Part shown: positions 17,296-25,932 of the stretch, one piece after another
Position numbering within the stretch: the stretch's first letter is position 1
Layout of the letters: each line of letters begins with the position of its first letter
The notes under the pieces: generated by a model
The model's database searches: none
What the model saw: only the letters and a program-made list of their open reading frames with translations
Told to the model about the DNA's origin: nothing
NCBI RefSeq assembly: GCF_001729785.1
Contig: NZ_CP017183.1
Span: forward strand, 2,418,001 to 2,482,000
Length of the DNA: 64,000 nt
From: Enterobacter hormaechei subsp. xiangfangensis
GTDB lineage: Bacteria > Pseudomonadota > Gammaproteobacteria > Enterobacterales > Enterobacteriaceae
Direction: 5' to 3'
Position numbers and translations under genes: made by a program

Positions 17296-17469
17296 TCAGA
17301 AAAGAGAGATCAACAGGGCAACAGGAAAGCTCATCGGCCAGGTAGATCCCACCAGGAGTGCGCTCAACAGGCGAATACGTTTACGATCTTTAGACAGGAA
17401 CCAGGTGATTAATGCGCAGATGGAGGCCATGATTGCGTAGAACACCAACATCTTTTGATACAACGTCAT
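17296..17469 (-). CDS. ortT: OrtT/GhoT-family small membrane toxin
   Basis: A 57-residue protein of exactly the OrtT/GhoT length, with two hydrophobic helices (about residues 6-24 and 33-54) and the family segments WFLSKDRKRIRLLSALLVG and TWPMSFPVALL. E. coli OrtT (YdcX) is an orphan toxin that damages membranes and lowers ATP during stringent stress; it sits in the same patD-ydcY-ydcZ neighbourhood. No GhoS-like antitoxin gene is visible on either side. The ATG at 17469 gives the family length; a 15-residue upstream extension is not conserved. Confidence 0.82.
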   Translation of the reverse strand: MTLYQKMLVFYAIMASICALITWFLSKDRKRIRLLSALLVGSTWPMSFPVALLISLF

Positions 17470-17629
17470 TCTGTTTACCTGAGCCGAAAAATAACCGCAC
17501 GCAATATGCGTCATATGTTGACACAGATCAAGTTTTTTCGTTACATCATAACCACTTAAATACTATGGATAATAACAACTGAGTACCTTGTGTAACAACG
17601 CCGGGTAAAGCAAAACGGTTATTATTGAT

Positions 17630-17652
17630 AACATGCAAATTAAATGCACTTT
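17630..17652. promoter_or_regulatory. NsrR-like site before the yeaR genes
   Basis: AACATGCAAAT-T-AAATGCACTTT has the 11-1-11 arrangement of the NsrR consensus (AAGATGCATTT-N-AAATGCATCTT), with about 8/11 and 9/11 matches. E. coli yeaR-yoaG is repressed by NsrR and activated by NarL, so a nitrosative-stress switch is expected here. Confidence 0.6.
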
Positions 17653-17712
17653 TTGATAAATCCATCCCCTCAGAAAGCAGTTTAATAACAGCAGGCTTTT
17701 AAGGGAGGAAAC

Positions 17713-18039
17713 ATGCTACGCATTCCGCAGAGTTGCATTCACACCCGTTCCACGCCTTTCTGGAACAAAGAAACGGCCCCCGCCGGCATTTTTAAACGTC
17801 ACCTTGATACGGGCACGCGTCCGGGCGTTTACCCTCGCCTGTCGGTGATGCGTGGCGCAGTGCGTTATCTGGGCTATGCTGATGAATTTACCTCTGAGCC
17901 TGACAGCGAGCTCGTCATTGAAGCGGGTCGTTTCGGCGTTTTCCCGCCAGAGAGATGGCACCACATTGAGGTGATGACCGACGACACCCTGTTCAATATT
18001 GAATTCTTTGTTGAACCTGAGGTGCTTAAGTCCCTTTAA
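17713..18039 (+). CDS. yeaR: YeaR-like DUF1971 protein, copy 1
   Basis: A 108-residue small beta-barrel (cupin-like) protein that starts MLRIPQSCIHTRSTPFWNKE, as E. coli YeaR does. It contains the conserved PGVYPRLSVMRGAVRYLGYAD and a W-H-x-I-E segment. It is the first gene of a three-gene operon with a second yeaR copy and yoaG, behind an NsrR-like site. E. coli yeaR responds to nitrate/NO; the biochemical role is unknown. It lacks the 10-12 residue tail of the E. coli protein. Confidence 0.85.
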   Translation: MLRIPQSCIHTRSTPFWNKETAPAGIFKRHLDTGTRPGVYPRLSVMRGAVRYLGYADEFTSEPDSELVIEAGRFGVFPPERWHHIEVMTDDTLFNIEFFVEPEVLKSL

Positions 18040-18063
18040 GCACCCGCCAACATGAAGGAAACT

Positions 18064-18420
18064 ATGATGTTACGTATTCCTGAAAACTTTGTTCATACCC
18101 GCTCGACGCCGTTCTGGAATAAAGAGACCGCCCCAAAAGCGCTTTTTACCCATCACAACACCAAAGCCGGCGTGTACGGTCGGTTGTCCGTCATGCAGGG
18201 TGCGGTGCGTTACTTTGGCTTTGCCGATGGCGACGCCACCGAGCCCGATCTGGAAGTGGTCATTGAGGCCGGTTCTTTTGGCATCTCCCCACCGCAAAAA
18301 TGGCACCGCATTGAGCTTCTGACCGACGACACCTATTTTAATATCGACTTTTTCGCGGATCCTGCCGTCACGCTCAGCGGTGCGGGCATCGGTAAAGTGG
18401 TCAACACGCATAAGGAGTAA
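18064..18420 (+). CDS. YeaR-like DUF1971 protein, copy 2
   Basis: A 118-residue paralogue of the preceding gene, 24 bases downstream, starting (M)MLRIPENFVHTRSTPFWNKE. It keeps YGRLSVMQGAVRYFGFADGD and the KWHRIELLTDDTYFNIDFF end, plus a C-terminal tail that copy 1 lacks. The tandem pair probably arose by duplication followed by divergence. It is followed after three bases by yoaG, so all three are one transcript. ATGs at 18064 and 18067 are adjacent alternatives. Confidence 0.85.
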   Translation: MMLRIPENFVHTRSTPFWNKETAPKALFTHHNTKAGVYGRLSVMQGAVRYFGFADGDATEPDLEVVIEAGSFGISPPQKWHRIELLTDDTYFNIDFFADPAVTLSGAGIGKVVNTHKE

Positions 18421-18423
18421 ATA

Positions 18424-18606
18424 ATGGGTAAGGCTACCTATACCGTGACCGTCACCAACAACAGCAACGGCGTGTCAGTGGATTATGAAACAGAAGCGCC
18501 AATGGAGCTGTTGATCCCGGACGTCGCGGCAGATGTCGTGAAGGATCTGGTGAACACCGTTCGCGCCTACGATACGGAAAATGAACACGAGGTATGTGGC
18601 TGGTAA
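18424..18606 (+). CDS. yoaG: YoaG, small protein of the yeaR operon
   Basis: A 60-residue protein nearly identical in pattern to E. coli YoaG (start MGKATYTVTVTNNSNGVSVD, end YDTENEHEVCGW). YoaG is a dimeric beta-alpha-beta protein encoded after yeaR in E. coli. Function unknown; nitrate/NO-responsive expression is expected from the operon. Confidence 0.9.
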   Translation: MGKATYTVTVTNNSNGVSVDYETEAPMELLIPDVAADVVKDLVNTVRAYDTENEHEVCGW

Positions 18607-18610
18607 GCTG

Positions 18611-18637
18611 AATCGCCCGGCACTGCGCCGGGCATGA
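18611..18637. terminator. Hairpin between yoaG and patD
   Basis: CGCCCGGCACTGCGCCGGGC forms a strong stem between the convergent stops of yoaG and patD. No long U-run, but the position suits a shared terminator. Confidence 0.55.
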
Positions 18638-18641
18638 GGGT

Positions 18642-20066
18642 TTAGTGTTTAAACATGACATGTCGGACTACCGTGTAATCCTCAAGTCCGTAGACCGACA
18701 TATCTTTTCCGTAACCGGATAACTTCATCCCGCCGTGCGGCATTTCGCTCACCAGCATAAAATGGGTATTGACCCAGGTGCAGCCATACTGCAACCGTGC
18801 GCTGAGGCGATGGGCGCGTCCGACGTCTTTTGTCCAGACGGACGAGGCCAGGCCGTATTGCGAATCGTTAGCCCAGTTCAGCACCTGCGCTTCATCCTCA
18901 AATTCTGTCACGCTGACCACCGGGCCAAACACTTCTCGCTGGACGATCGCATCTTCCTGCTTCGCCCCGGCCAGCAGCGTTGGCTGGAAGTAATATCCTG
19001 CCCCCTCTTTTTTACTGCCACCGGTGACGACGCGGATATGTCCAAGGGTTTTGGCTTCGTCCACAGCAGCACAAACGCGGGAAAGATGCGCTGCGGAGCT
19101 GAGCGGGCCCAGCTCGGTTGAAGCATCGTCCGGCGCGCCCATTTTCAGGCTGGCAACGGCTGCGCCCAGCTTTTCGACCAGCGCGGGGTAAATCCCCTTC
19201 TGGGCATAGATACGACAGGCTGCGGTACAATCCTGACCAGCATTGTAGAAACCAAACGTACGCACGCCTTCAACCACGGCATCCAAATCTGCATCGTCAA
19301 AGACAATGACCGGCGCTTTTCCGCCCAATTCCATATGGGTACGTTTAACTGAAGATGCGGTATGCCCGATAATATGTTCTCCGGTAGCAATAGAGCCGGT
19401 GAGAGAAACCATACGGACTTTTTCGTGACCGGTCAGCGGATCTCCTACGGTTTTGCCGCGACCAAACAGCACGTTCAACACGCCTGGCGGGAAGATATCT
19501 TTCGCCAGTTCCGCCAGCTTCAGCGCCGTCAACGGGGTGATTTCAGACGGCTTGATGACGACACAGTTTCCCGCCGCCAGCGCGGGCGCCAGCTTCCATG
19601 CGGCCATCATCAGAGGATAGTTCCAGGGCGCAATAGAGGCGACAACGCCAACCGGGTCGCGGCGGATCATCGAAGTATGTCCTTCGAGGTATTCTCCGGC
19701 AGCCAGCCCGTTCAGGCAGCGGGCGGCCCCGGCAAAGAAGCGAAACACATCGACCACGGCCGGGATCTCGTCCCCCCGGACACAGTGCAGCGGTTTCCCG
19801 CAGTTAAGGGATTCCAGATTTGCGAACGCGTCAGCGTTGGCTTCTATCACATCAGCCAGTTTCAACAGACATTCGGCGCGCGTTTTCGGCGTCGTTTGTC
19901 CCCACTCTGTGAACGCGCGATCGGCAGCCTGGACGGCAGCGTCCACCTGTGCTTCCGACGCTTCAGCAATCTCCAGCAGCACTTCACCCGTGGCAGGATC
20001 ATAAACCGCCTGCTTCTCACCTTCGCCGGCCACCAGTTCACCATTAATCAGCAATTGATTTTGCAT
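18642..20066 (-). CDS. patD: Gamma-aminobutyraldehyde dehydrogenase PatD
   Basis: A 474-residue NAD-dependent aldehyde dehydrogenase: [20 protein letters not shown] (about 145-164), [12 protein letters not shown] with the general-base glutamate (about 247), and [15 protein letters not shown] with the nucleophile cysteine (about 281). Length and sequence match PatD (YdcW), which oxidises 4-aminobutanal to GABA in putrescine degradation. It is preceded on the same strand by ydcR, as in E. coli; the ydcSTUV transport genes that precede patD there are absent. Confidence 0.93.
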   Translation of the reverse strand: MQNQLLINGELVAGEGEKQAVYDPATGEVLLEIAEASEAQVDAAVQAADRAFTEWGQTTPKTRAECLLKLADVIEANADAFANLESLNCGKPLHCVRGDEIPAVVDVFRFFAGAARCLNGLAAGEYLEGHTSMIRRDPVGVVASIAPWNYPLMMAAWKLAPALAAGNCVVIKPSEITPLTALKLAELAKDIFPPGVLNVLFGRGKTVGDPLTGHEKVRMVSLTGSIATGEHIIGHTASSVKRTHMELGGKAPVIVFDDADLDAVVEGVRTFGFYNAGQDCTAACRIYAQKGIYPALVEKLGAAVASLKMGAPDDASTELGPLSSAAHLSRVCAAVDEAKTLGHIRVVTGGSKKEGAGYYFQPTLLAGAKQEDAIVQREVFGPVVSVTEFEDEAQVLNWANDSQYGLASSVWTKDVGRAHRLSARLQYGCTWVNTHFMLVSEMPHGGMKLSGYGKDMSVYGLEDYTVVRHVMFKH

Positions 20067-20205
20067 AGCATCGTCCTGTTGAAATCGACATTGTTTTCGC
20101 TGTCAGCACACGTTCTGGCGGACATGTACGTGACAACGTCACGTCACCAATCCGCACTCCCTTACTAAAGGTAGACCGCGCGTCATGTCGCTTCAGGAAT
20201 TTTCA

Positions 20206-21630
20206 TCAAGGTGTGACTGGGTGCAGCATCATTTCGCGGATTACCCCCGCCAGCTGGACGACCGCCTGCTCTTCCCGCTCGCCCCATCCCCATGAGGTAT
20301 TGAAACGGAAAAACGGTGTCCAGATATTGGAGGTGGAAAACATCTTGCCGGGCGCGATGCTGATTTGATGGGTTAACGCCTTCTCACTCAACCGCCCCGC
20401 ATCCAGCTGTTCAGGCAGTTCCAGCCATAAAAAGTAGCCGCTGTCGTTATGATGGATTTTGACGCCGGCAGGCATATGGCGCAAAAGCGATTGCCAGGCC
20501 TGCTGTTTGCGTTCAGCAAGCGTGCGTCGCAGGCGGCGAAGGTGGGCGTCGTAACGTTTGGTCGCCAGGTAATCCACCAGCGCCAGCTGCATGGGAGAAC
20601 TGGTGGATAACGTACTCATCAGCTGCAACTGCTGAATACGACGCGCATGTTTTCCCGCCGCCACCCAGCCAATACGAAAACCAGCCACCAGACACTTGGA
20701 GAATGAGGAGCAGTGCAACGTCATATCCTGCTTATCCCAGGCCTTTGCCGGAAGCGGCTTTTCGCGGCCAAAGTAGAGTTCGCTGTAAACATCGTCTTCA
20801 ATCAGCGTGACGTTATGCCGGGTTAATAACGCCACCAGCTGAGCTTTCTTCTCTGCACTCAGCGTGAAGCCGAGCGGGTTCTGACTGTTGGTCATCAGCC
20901 AGCAGGCTTTCACCGGATAATCATTTAATGCCTGCTCAAGGGCACTGAGATCGATGCCCTCACGCACGTCAGTGGCAACCGACAGCGCTTTCAGTTTCAG
21001 ACGTTCAAGCGCCTGGAGTGCGCCATAAAAACAGGGATTTTCAACGATAACCCAGTCCCCTGGTTCAGTCACAGCCTGCAAACTGAGGTTGAGCGCCTCA
21101 AGCGCACCCGCGGTGATCACAATTTCATCCGGGGAGATATTCATTCCCTGCTGAGCGTAGCGACGGGCAATGGCATGACGTAAGTCGACGTTACCCGGCG
21201 GCAGGTTTTCAATCACGCTCATGGCGGTAGCCGTTTTGCTGACGTTAGCCAGCGATCGGTTGAGTTGCTGAAGCGGGAAAAGGCGCGGATCGGGAAACGC
21301 CGAGGCAAAAGGGACAACGGAGGGGTCGCGGCTGGCCTGTAGCACGTCGAAGATATAGGTGTTAATGTCGACCACCTCATCGCGCATCACCTGCGCGGGC
21401 GGTGCAGGCTGGTGTGTGGTCGGGCGCGCGGCAACGTAATAGCCTGACTGCGGTCTGGCAACAATGCGCCCCTGACTTTCCAGCATCTGATACGCGTGGC
21501 CCACGGTCATAAAACTCATGCCGCTGCTTGCCACCTGCTCTCGCAGAGAAGGTAACTTATCGCCCGGCAACCATACGCCAAGCTCAATCTGCGAGATAAT
21601 TTGTTGCGCCAGACGCTGGTATTTTTTCAT
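20206..21630 (-). CDS. ydcR: YdcR, MocR-type regulator with aminotransferase domain
   Basis: A 474-residue protein with an N-terminal GntR winged helix (residues 1-75, PGDKLPSLREQVASSGMSFM) fused to a fold-type I aminotransferase domain (about 110-465). The PLP lysine is in SSFSKCLVAGFRIGW. It matches E. coli YdcR, a MocR-family PLP-dependent regulator. Its location next to patD suggests control of putrescine/GABA genes, which is not proven. Confidence 0.9.
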   Translation of the reverse strand: MKKYQRLAQQIISQIELGVWLPGDKLPSLREQVASSGMSFMTVGHAYQMLESQGRIVARPQSGYYVAARPTTHQPAPPAQVMRDEVVDINTYIFDVLQASRDPSVVPFASAFPDPRLFPLQQLNRSLANVSKTATAMSVIENLPPGNVDLRHAIARRYAQQGMNISPDEIVITAGALEALNLSLQAVTEPGDWVIVENPCFYGALQALERLKLKALSVATDVREGIDLSALEQALNDYPVKACWLMTNSQNPLGFTLSAEKKAQLVALLTRHNVTLIEDDVYSELYFGREKPLPAKAWDKQDMTLHCSSFSKCLVAGFRIGWVAAGKHARRIQQLQLMSTLSTSSPMQLALVDYLATKRYDAHLRRLRRTLAERKQQAWQSLLRHMPAGVKIHHNDSGYFLWLELPEQLDAGRLSEKALTHQISIAPGKMFSTSNIWTPFFRFNTSWGWGEREEQAVVQLAGVIREMMLHPVTP

Positions 21631-21712
21631 CAGATTCTCCTTATTGCTGACAGTGTATATCAGCAGGAGAAAAAGAGAAGATTTTGCTAACTGTTATGGG
21701 AAACGCGGCAGA

Positions 21713-21901
21713 TTACTTGCGGTACTCAGTAATGTGATTCTGAGCCGAACGCGCTGCGGCCAGGTGGTCGAGCGTGATCATTGGCGATTTGCAGAAAATG
21801 CATTTCGCGCCGAACGGATTTTTGTCAGACACATCAAAAGCTGAGGTGCGGTACTGCGAGCCATGACAGCATGGGCAGCGGAAATGGATATAAGAAGTCA
21901 T
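21713..21901 (-). CDS. Small zinc-ribbon protein, YmcF/YnfQ-like
   Basis: A 62-residue protein with two Cys pairs, CPCC (residues 9-12) and CIFC (34-37), forming a small zinc ribbon, and the segment CCHGSQYRTSAFDV. This looks like the E. coli cold-induced small proteins YmcF/YnfQ. No cold-shock csp gene is adjacent. It may bind nucleic acid; function unknown. Confidence 0.6.
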   Translation of the reverse strand: MTSYIHFRCPCCHGSQYRTSAFDVSDKNPFGAKCIFCKSPMITLDHLAAARSAQNHITEYRK

Positions 21902-22294
21902 AGGATTCTCCTGTAAACGTAAAAACGTAAATTACTCATGAGCCGATCAGGCAAAAAATGGTTCGATACAAAACTAATCGGAATGTAGATAAAGACCCAA
22001 GAGAGGCTGCGGAGAGGCACAACGTGATGAGAACTGCTTTATAAAACTACGTCAGATATTTATTTGGATTCAAAACCAGAAATCCATTAACGCATGTTGC
22101 TGGCGACAAAGCAAGCTGTTTAATGCGTAATAATCATAAAAAGAAATTTTTTATTCTTACTTGTTAGCTATATCAGCCAGGTTAAGTTCACCTTTTCACA
22201 CAACTGTTATAGATAAATTATCAATTTCTGCTTCTGATATCTCATTCCCCCCCTCTTTATCATAACAGTACACCGTTTAACATTGAGGCAATGC
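21902..22294. other. AT-rich intergenic region before the bd oxidase operon
   Basis: About 390 bases with no reading frame I can support. It is AT-rich with long A/T runs and should hold the promoters of the YmcF-like gene (leftwards) and of cioAB (rightwards). No specific regulator site was recognised. Confidence 0.5.
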
Positions 22295-23689
22295 ATGTTT
22301 GGTCCAGATGCGTTTCATCTTGCGCGAATACAGTTCGCCTTTACCGTATCCTTTCATATTATTTTTCCGGCGATAACCATTGGCCTGGCGAGCTATCTCG
22401 CCGTGCTGGAAGGGCTGTGGCTGAGAACAAAAAATCCCGTCTGGCGATCGCTGTACCATTTCTGGTCAAAGATCTTCGCCGTCAACTTTGGGATGGGCGT
22501 GGTCTCCGGCCTGGTGATGGCTTATCAGTTTGGCACCAACTGGAGCGGGTTTTCGCAGTTCGCGGGCAGTATTACCGGCCCCCTGCTGACCTATGAAGTG
22601 CTTACCGCGTTCTTCCTTGAGGCGGGGTTCCTCGGGGTGATGTTGTTTGGCTGGAATAAGGTCGGGCCGGGGCTGCACTTCTTTTCGACCTGCATGGTCG
22701 CCCTCGGGACCCTCATGTCTACGTTCTGGATCCTCTCGTCAAACAGCTGGATGCAGACACCGCAAGGGTATGAAATCATCAACGGTCAGGTCGTTCCGGT
22801 GGACTGGTTTGCCGTGGTGTTTAACCCCTCCTTCCCTTACCGCCTGCTGCACATGTCGATAGCGGCATTTCTCAGCAGCGCACTGTTTGTTGGTGCCTCC
22901 GCGGCCTGGCATTTGCTGCGCGGAAACAATACCCCCGCTATTCGCACTATGTTCTCCATGGCGTTGTGGATGACGTTAATCGTGGCCCCAGTCCAGGCGC
23001 TGGTGGGGGATATGCACGGGCTTAATACCTTAAAACACCAGCCAGCGAAAATAGCCGCCATCGAAGGTCACTGGGAGAATCCGCCGGGTGAGCCTACTCC
23101 ACTGCTGCTGTTTGGCTGGCCGGATATGGAGCAGGAACGGACCCGTTTTGGCCTGGAAATTCCCGCTCTCGGCAGCCTGATCCTGACCCACAGTCTCGAT
23201 AAACAGGTTCCGGCATTGAAGGAGTTCCCAAAAGAAGATCGCCCGAACGCCACCATTGTCTTCTGGTCTTTCCGCATCATGGCCGGCCTGGGGATGTTGA
23301 TGCTGCTCCTGGGCGTGACGGCAATCTGGCTGCGTTACAAACAGCGCCTTTATACATCACGTTCCTTCCTGTGGTTTGCCCTGCTGATGGGACCGTCCGG
23401 GCTGATCGCGATCCTCGCCGGATGGGTAACAACGGAGGTCGGCCGCCAGCCGTGGGTCGTCTATGGACTACAGCGTACGAAGGATGCGGTTTCCGCGCAT
23501 GGCGATCTGCACATGAGCATCAGTTTGCTGGCCTTCTTCGTGGTTTATACCGCGGTATTCGGCGTGGGTTACAGCTATATGGTGCGTCTGATTAAAAAAG
23601 GGCCGCAGCCCCATGAATCCTTCGCGACTGAATCCGATGGCCGCCCTGCTCGTCCGCTTTCTGCCGTCACCACTGAATTTAAGGAGTAA
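22295..23689 (+). CDS. cioA: Cyanide-insensitive-type bd ubiquinol oxidase subunit I
   Basis: A 464-residue cytochrome bd subunit I. It starts MFGPDAFHLARIQFAFTVSF, with the His of haem b595/d ligation near the N-terminus. It carries GLNTLKHQPAKIAAIEG and GWVTTEVGRQPWVVYGL. The Q-loop is short, as in the CioA group rather than CydA. Nine or so transmembrane helices. The ATG at 22295 is preceded by TTGAGGCA. It is the first gene of a three-gene operon with subunit II and a CydX-like peptide. The role is quinol oxidation with oxygen at the inner membrane. Confidence 0.88.
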   Translation: MFGPDAFHLARIQFAFTVSFHIIFPAITIGLASYLAVLEGLWLRTKNPVWRSLYHFWSKIFAVNFGMGVVSGLVMAYQFGTNWSGFSQFAGSITGPLLTYEVLTAFFLEAGFLGVMLFGWNKVGPGLHFFSTCMVALGTLMSTFWILSSNSWMQTPQGYEIINGQVVPVDWFAVVFNPSFPYRLLHMSIAAFLSSALFVGASAAWHLLRGNNTPAIRTMFSMALWMTLIVAPVQALVGDMHGLNTLKHQPAKIAAIEGHWENPPGEPTPLLLFGWPDMEQERTRFGLEIPALGSLILTHSLDKQVPALKEFPKEDRPNATIVFWSFRIMAGLGMLMLLLGVTAIWLRYKQRLYTSRSFLWFALLMGPSGLIAILAGWVTTEVGRQPWVVYGLQRTKDAVSAHGDLHMSISLLAFFVVYTAVFGVGYSYMVRLIKKGPQPHESFATESDGRPARPLSAVTTEFKE

Positions 23690-23694
23690 CCGTA

Positions 23695-24705
23695 ATGGGT
23701 ATCGATCTTTCCATTATCTGGTTCGTGATTATCGTTTTCGCCACGTTGATGTATATCGTGATGGACGGTTTTGATCTGGGGATAGGCATCCTGTTTCCGG
23801 CAACGCCGAATGCGGACGACCGCGACGTGATGGTCAACAGCGTGGCTCCCGTCTGGGATGGCAACGAAACCTGGCTGGTGCTTGGCGGTGCGGCCCTGTT
23901 TGGCGCCTTTCCTCTCGCCTATGCGGTTATCATCGACGCGCTAACCATTCCACTGACAATAATGCTGATCGGGCTTATATTTCGTGGGGTCGCCTTCGAA
24001 TTTCGCTTCAAGGCCACACCGGCGCACCGCCCGTTCTGGGATAAGGCCTTTATTGGCGGGTCAATTGTGGCGACCTTCAGCCAGGGCATCACCGTCGGTG
24101 CGGTCATCCAGGGGTTCAGCGTCACCGGTCGAGCTTACAGCGGTGGTCCGTTTGACTGGTTTACCGCGTTCAATTTTTTCTGCGGTGCGGGTCTTGTAGC
24201 GGCTTACGCGCTGCTAGGTTCAACGTGGCTGGTAATGAAAAGCGAAAATGCCCTGCAAAAGCGGATGCGTCAGCTATCGAAAGTGCTTCTGCCCCTGCTT
24301 CTGGTATTCATTGCGATAATCAGTATCTGGACCCCTCTCGCCCAACCAGCCATTGCTGCGCGCTGGTTTACTCTGCCGAATCTGTTTTATCTGCTGCCTG
24401 TTCCTGCGCTGGTTGCGATCCTGAGTCTGTGCCAGTGGCGCTGCCTGCACGATCCTGCGAGCCATACCCTGCCGTTTATCATGACGTTAGGGCTGGTTTT
24501 TCTTGGCTTTAGCGGGCTTGGGATCAGCATCTGGCCGCATATCATCCCGCCGGACATTACCCTCTGGCAGGCCGCTGCGCCAGCCCAAAGCCAGGGCTTT
24601 ATGTTAGTGGGTGCACTGTTGATCATTCCCGTGATTCTGGTCTACACCTTCTGGAGTTATTACGTTTTTCGAGGAAAAGTACAGCATGGGGAGGGTTATC
24701 ACTGA
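23695..24705 (+). CDS. cioB: Cyanide-insensitive-type bd ubiquinol oxidase subunit II
   Basis: A 336-residue subunit II with VMDGFDLGIGIL (about 23-34), VWDGNETWLVLGG (about 53-65) and GITVGAVIQGF, about eight membrane helices. It follows subunit I after five bases and overlaps the next small gene (TGATG). Subunit II stabilises the haem-bearing subunit I. Family assignment is firm; the Cio versus Cyd subtype follows the partner subunit. Confidence 0.9.
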   Translation: MGIDLSIIWFVIIVFATLMYIVMDGFDLGIGILFPATPNADDRDVMVNSVAPVWDGNETWLVLGGAALFGAFPLAYAVIIDALTIPLTIMLIGLIFRGVAFEFRFKATPAHRPFWDKAFIGGSIVATFSQGITVGAVIQGFSVTGRAYSGGPFDWFTAFNFFCGAGLVAAYALLGSTWLVMKSENALQKRMRQLSKVLLPLLLVFIAIISIWTPLAQPAIAARWFTLPNLFYLLPVPALVAILSLCQWRCLHDPASHTLPFIMTLGLVFLGFSGLGISIWPHIIPPDITLWQAAAPAQSQGFMLVGALLIIPVILVYTFWSYYVFRGKVQHGEGYH

Positions 24706-24833
24706 TGCAACAACCTGTATGGAAACGTTTGATGTGGCTTGCCATCATCTGGGGCGGCAGCGTCCTGGCGCTGGCCTGCGTAAGTATGCTCTTTAAAATG
24801 TTGATGGCCGCAGCTGGATTTAAATCGCACTAA
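24705..24833 (+). CDS. CydX-like small subunit (DUF2474)
   Basis: A 42-residue peptide, start overlapping the cioB stop (TGATG). One transmembrane helix (about residues 10-33) follows a short N-terminus with VWKRLMWLAIIW. DUF2474/CydX-type peptides associate with bd oxidases. Position, size and overlap make it a real gene. Confidence 0.8.
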   Translation: MQQPVWKRLMWLAIIWGGSVLALACVSMLFKMLMAAAGFKSH

Positions 24834-24956
24834 CTCGCTGACCGGGCGCGCCGCCGCCCGGTCCCTTCCCGCACTTTCAGATAAACCCCATTAACACCCA
24901 GGAGGGTATGGTTACACTGAAAAAATATTTACAGCATTGATAGTTTGAGAAGAAAA

Positions 24957-25394
24957 ATGAAAAAGCTCGCGGCAGTAAGTTTAATCAGCCTTGTACTGGC
25001 TGGATGCGTTAATCCTGGTAAAGCCTCCGTTCAGACCGATCAGTTAGAGAATCACCGTTTCGTTCTTGAAAATGTGGATGGCAAAGCAGTCAAAGGCGGG
25101 AAAACGCAGCCTGAAATTCGCTTCAGTGCGCAACCCAATATCAGCCTGATTAACAACATTGTCGTCTCCGGCACAATGTGCAACGGCTTCAACGGCCAGG
25201 GTAAACTGTCCGAAGGAGAGTTGACGGTCAAAACGCTGGCAATGACGCGGAAACTCTGCACCGAGTCGCAGCTAAATGAACTGGATCAGACCATCGCCGA
25301 TATGCTACGCACAGGCGCACAGGTAGACCTGACCGAAGACCAGTTAACGCTGGCGACAGCCAATAAGACATTGATGTTTAAGCGAGTTGAATAA
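24957..25394 (+). CDS. hslJ: Heat-shock lipoprotein-like protein HslJ (META domain)
   Basis: A 145-residue protein with a lipobox (LVLAGC, Cys at about residue 17) and a META domain including SGTMCNGFNGQGK and MTRKLC. It matches E. coli HslJ, linked to heat response and novobiocin tolerance. The ATG at 24957 begins the signal peptide; the ATG/GTG further upstream adds only four residues. It converges with ydbJ, one base apart, as in E. coli. Confidence 0.88.
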   Translation: MKKLAAVSLISLVLAGCVNPGKASVQTDQLENHRFVLENVDGKAVKGGKTQPEIRFSAQPNISLINNIVVSGTMCNGFNGQGKLSEGELTVKTLAMTRKLCTESQLNELDQTIADMLRTGAQVDLTEDQLTLATANKTLMFKRVE

Positions 25395-25395
25395 C

Positions 25396-25662
25396 TCAGT
25401 AGCTTCCGCACGAACCAACGGCAAGCGACTGCTCACTACAGCGTTTGCCATTTGGCAACGCGCACATGCCGATGGCTGAGCCGTCGAGCTGACGGGCAAC
25501 GGAGAGTGAACCGCCGATCATTGCGCAGTTGGCCTGACCTGAACTGGACATAGCCGCTCGCATACCCGGCGTAACGTGTGCCGCTGTCGCCTGCTGTACT
25601 GGTTCATTGCTACATGCCGACAACAGTAACGCGGCACATCCGACCCAAAATGCTGAACGCAT
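25396..25662 (-). CDS. ydbJ: YdbJ, DUF333 lipoprotein
   Basis: An 88-residue protein with signal peptide and lipobox (LLLSAC, Cys about residue 17) and a DUF333 domain containing NCAMIGGSL and ALPNGKRCSEQSL. The start at 25662 is supported by AGGAAGGT just before it; longer readings of the frame are not conserved. Between hslJ and ydbK as in E. coli. Function unknown. Confidence 0.85.
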   Translation of the reverse strand: MRSAFWVGCAALLLSACSNEPVQQATAAHVTPGMRAAMSSSGQANCAMIGGSLSVARQLDGSAIGMCALPNGKRCSEQSLAVGSCGSY

Positions 25663-25932
25663 ACCTTCCTCCCCATAATTAACGCGAAACCTATGCATAA
25701 TAGGCATCACGCGCCGCATCGTCGAGAGCGGATGTGCGTATTTATGCGCCCTGGTAACAATTTCTCGCAATTTTTTAACGCGAATAGCCTTCGAGTCATT
25801 GATACAGCGCATACCAAGGACACAAAAGCGAAAATCGTAAAACCTGAGCTTTGCTAAAATACACAGATAATATTCAGGGTCTGTCGTCGTTTTACAGACC
25901 CCTCTTTTTGCGCAATGTAAGGGTGTTGTCCT

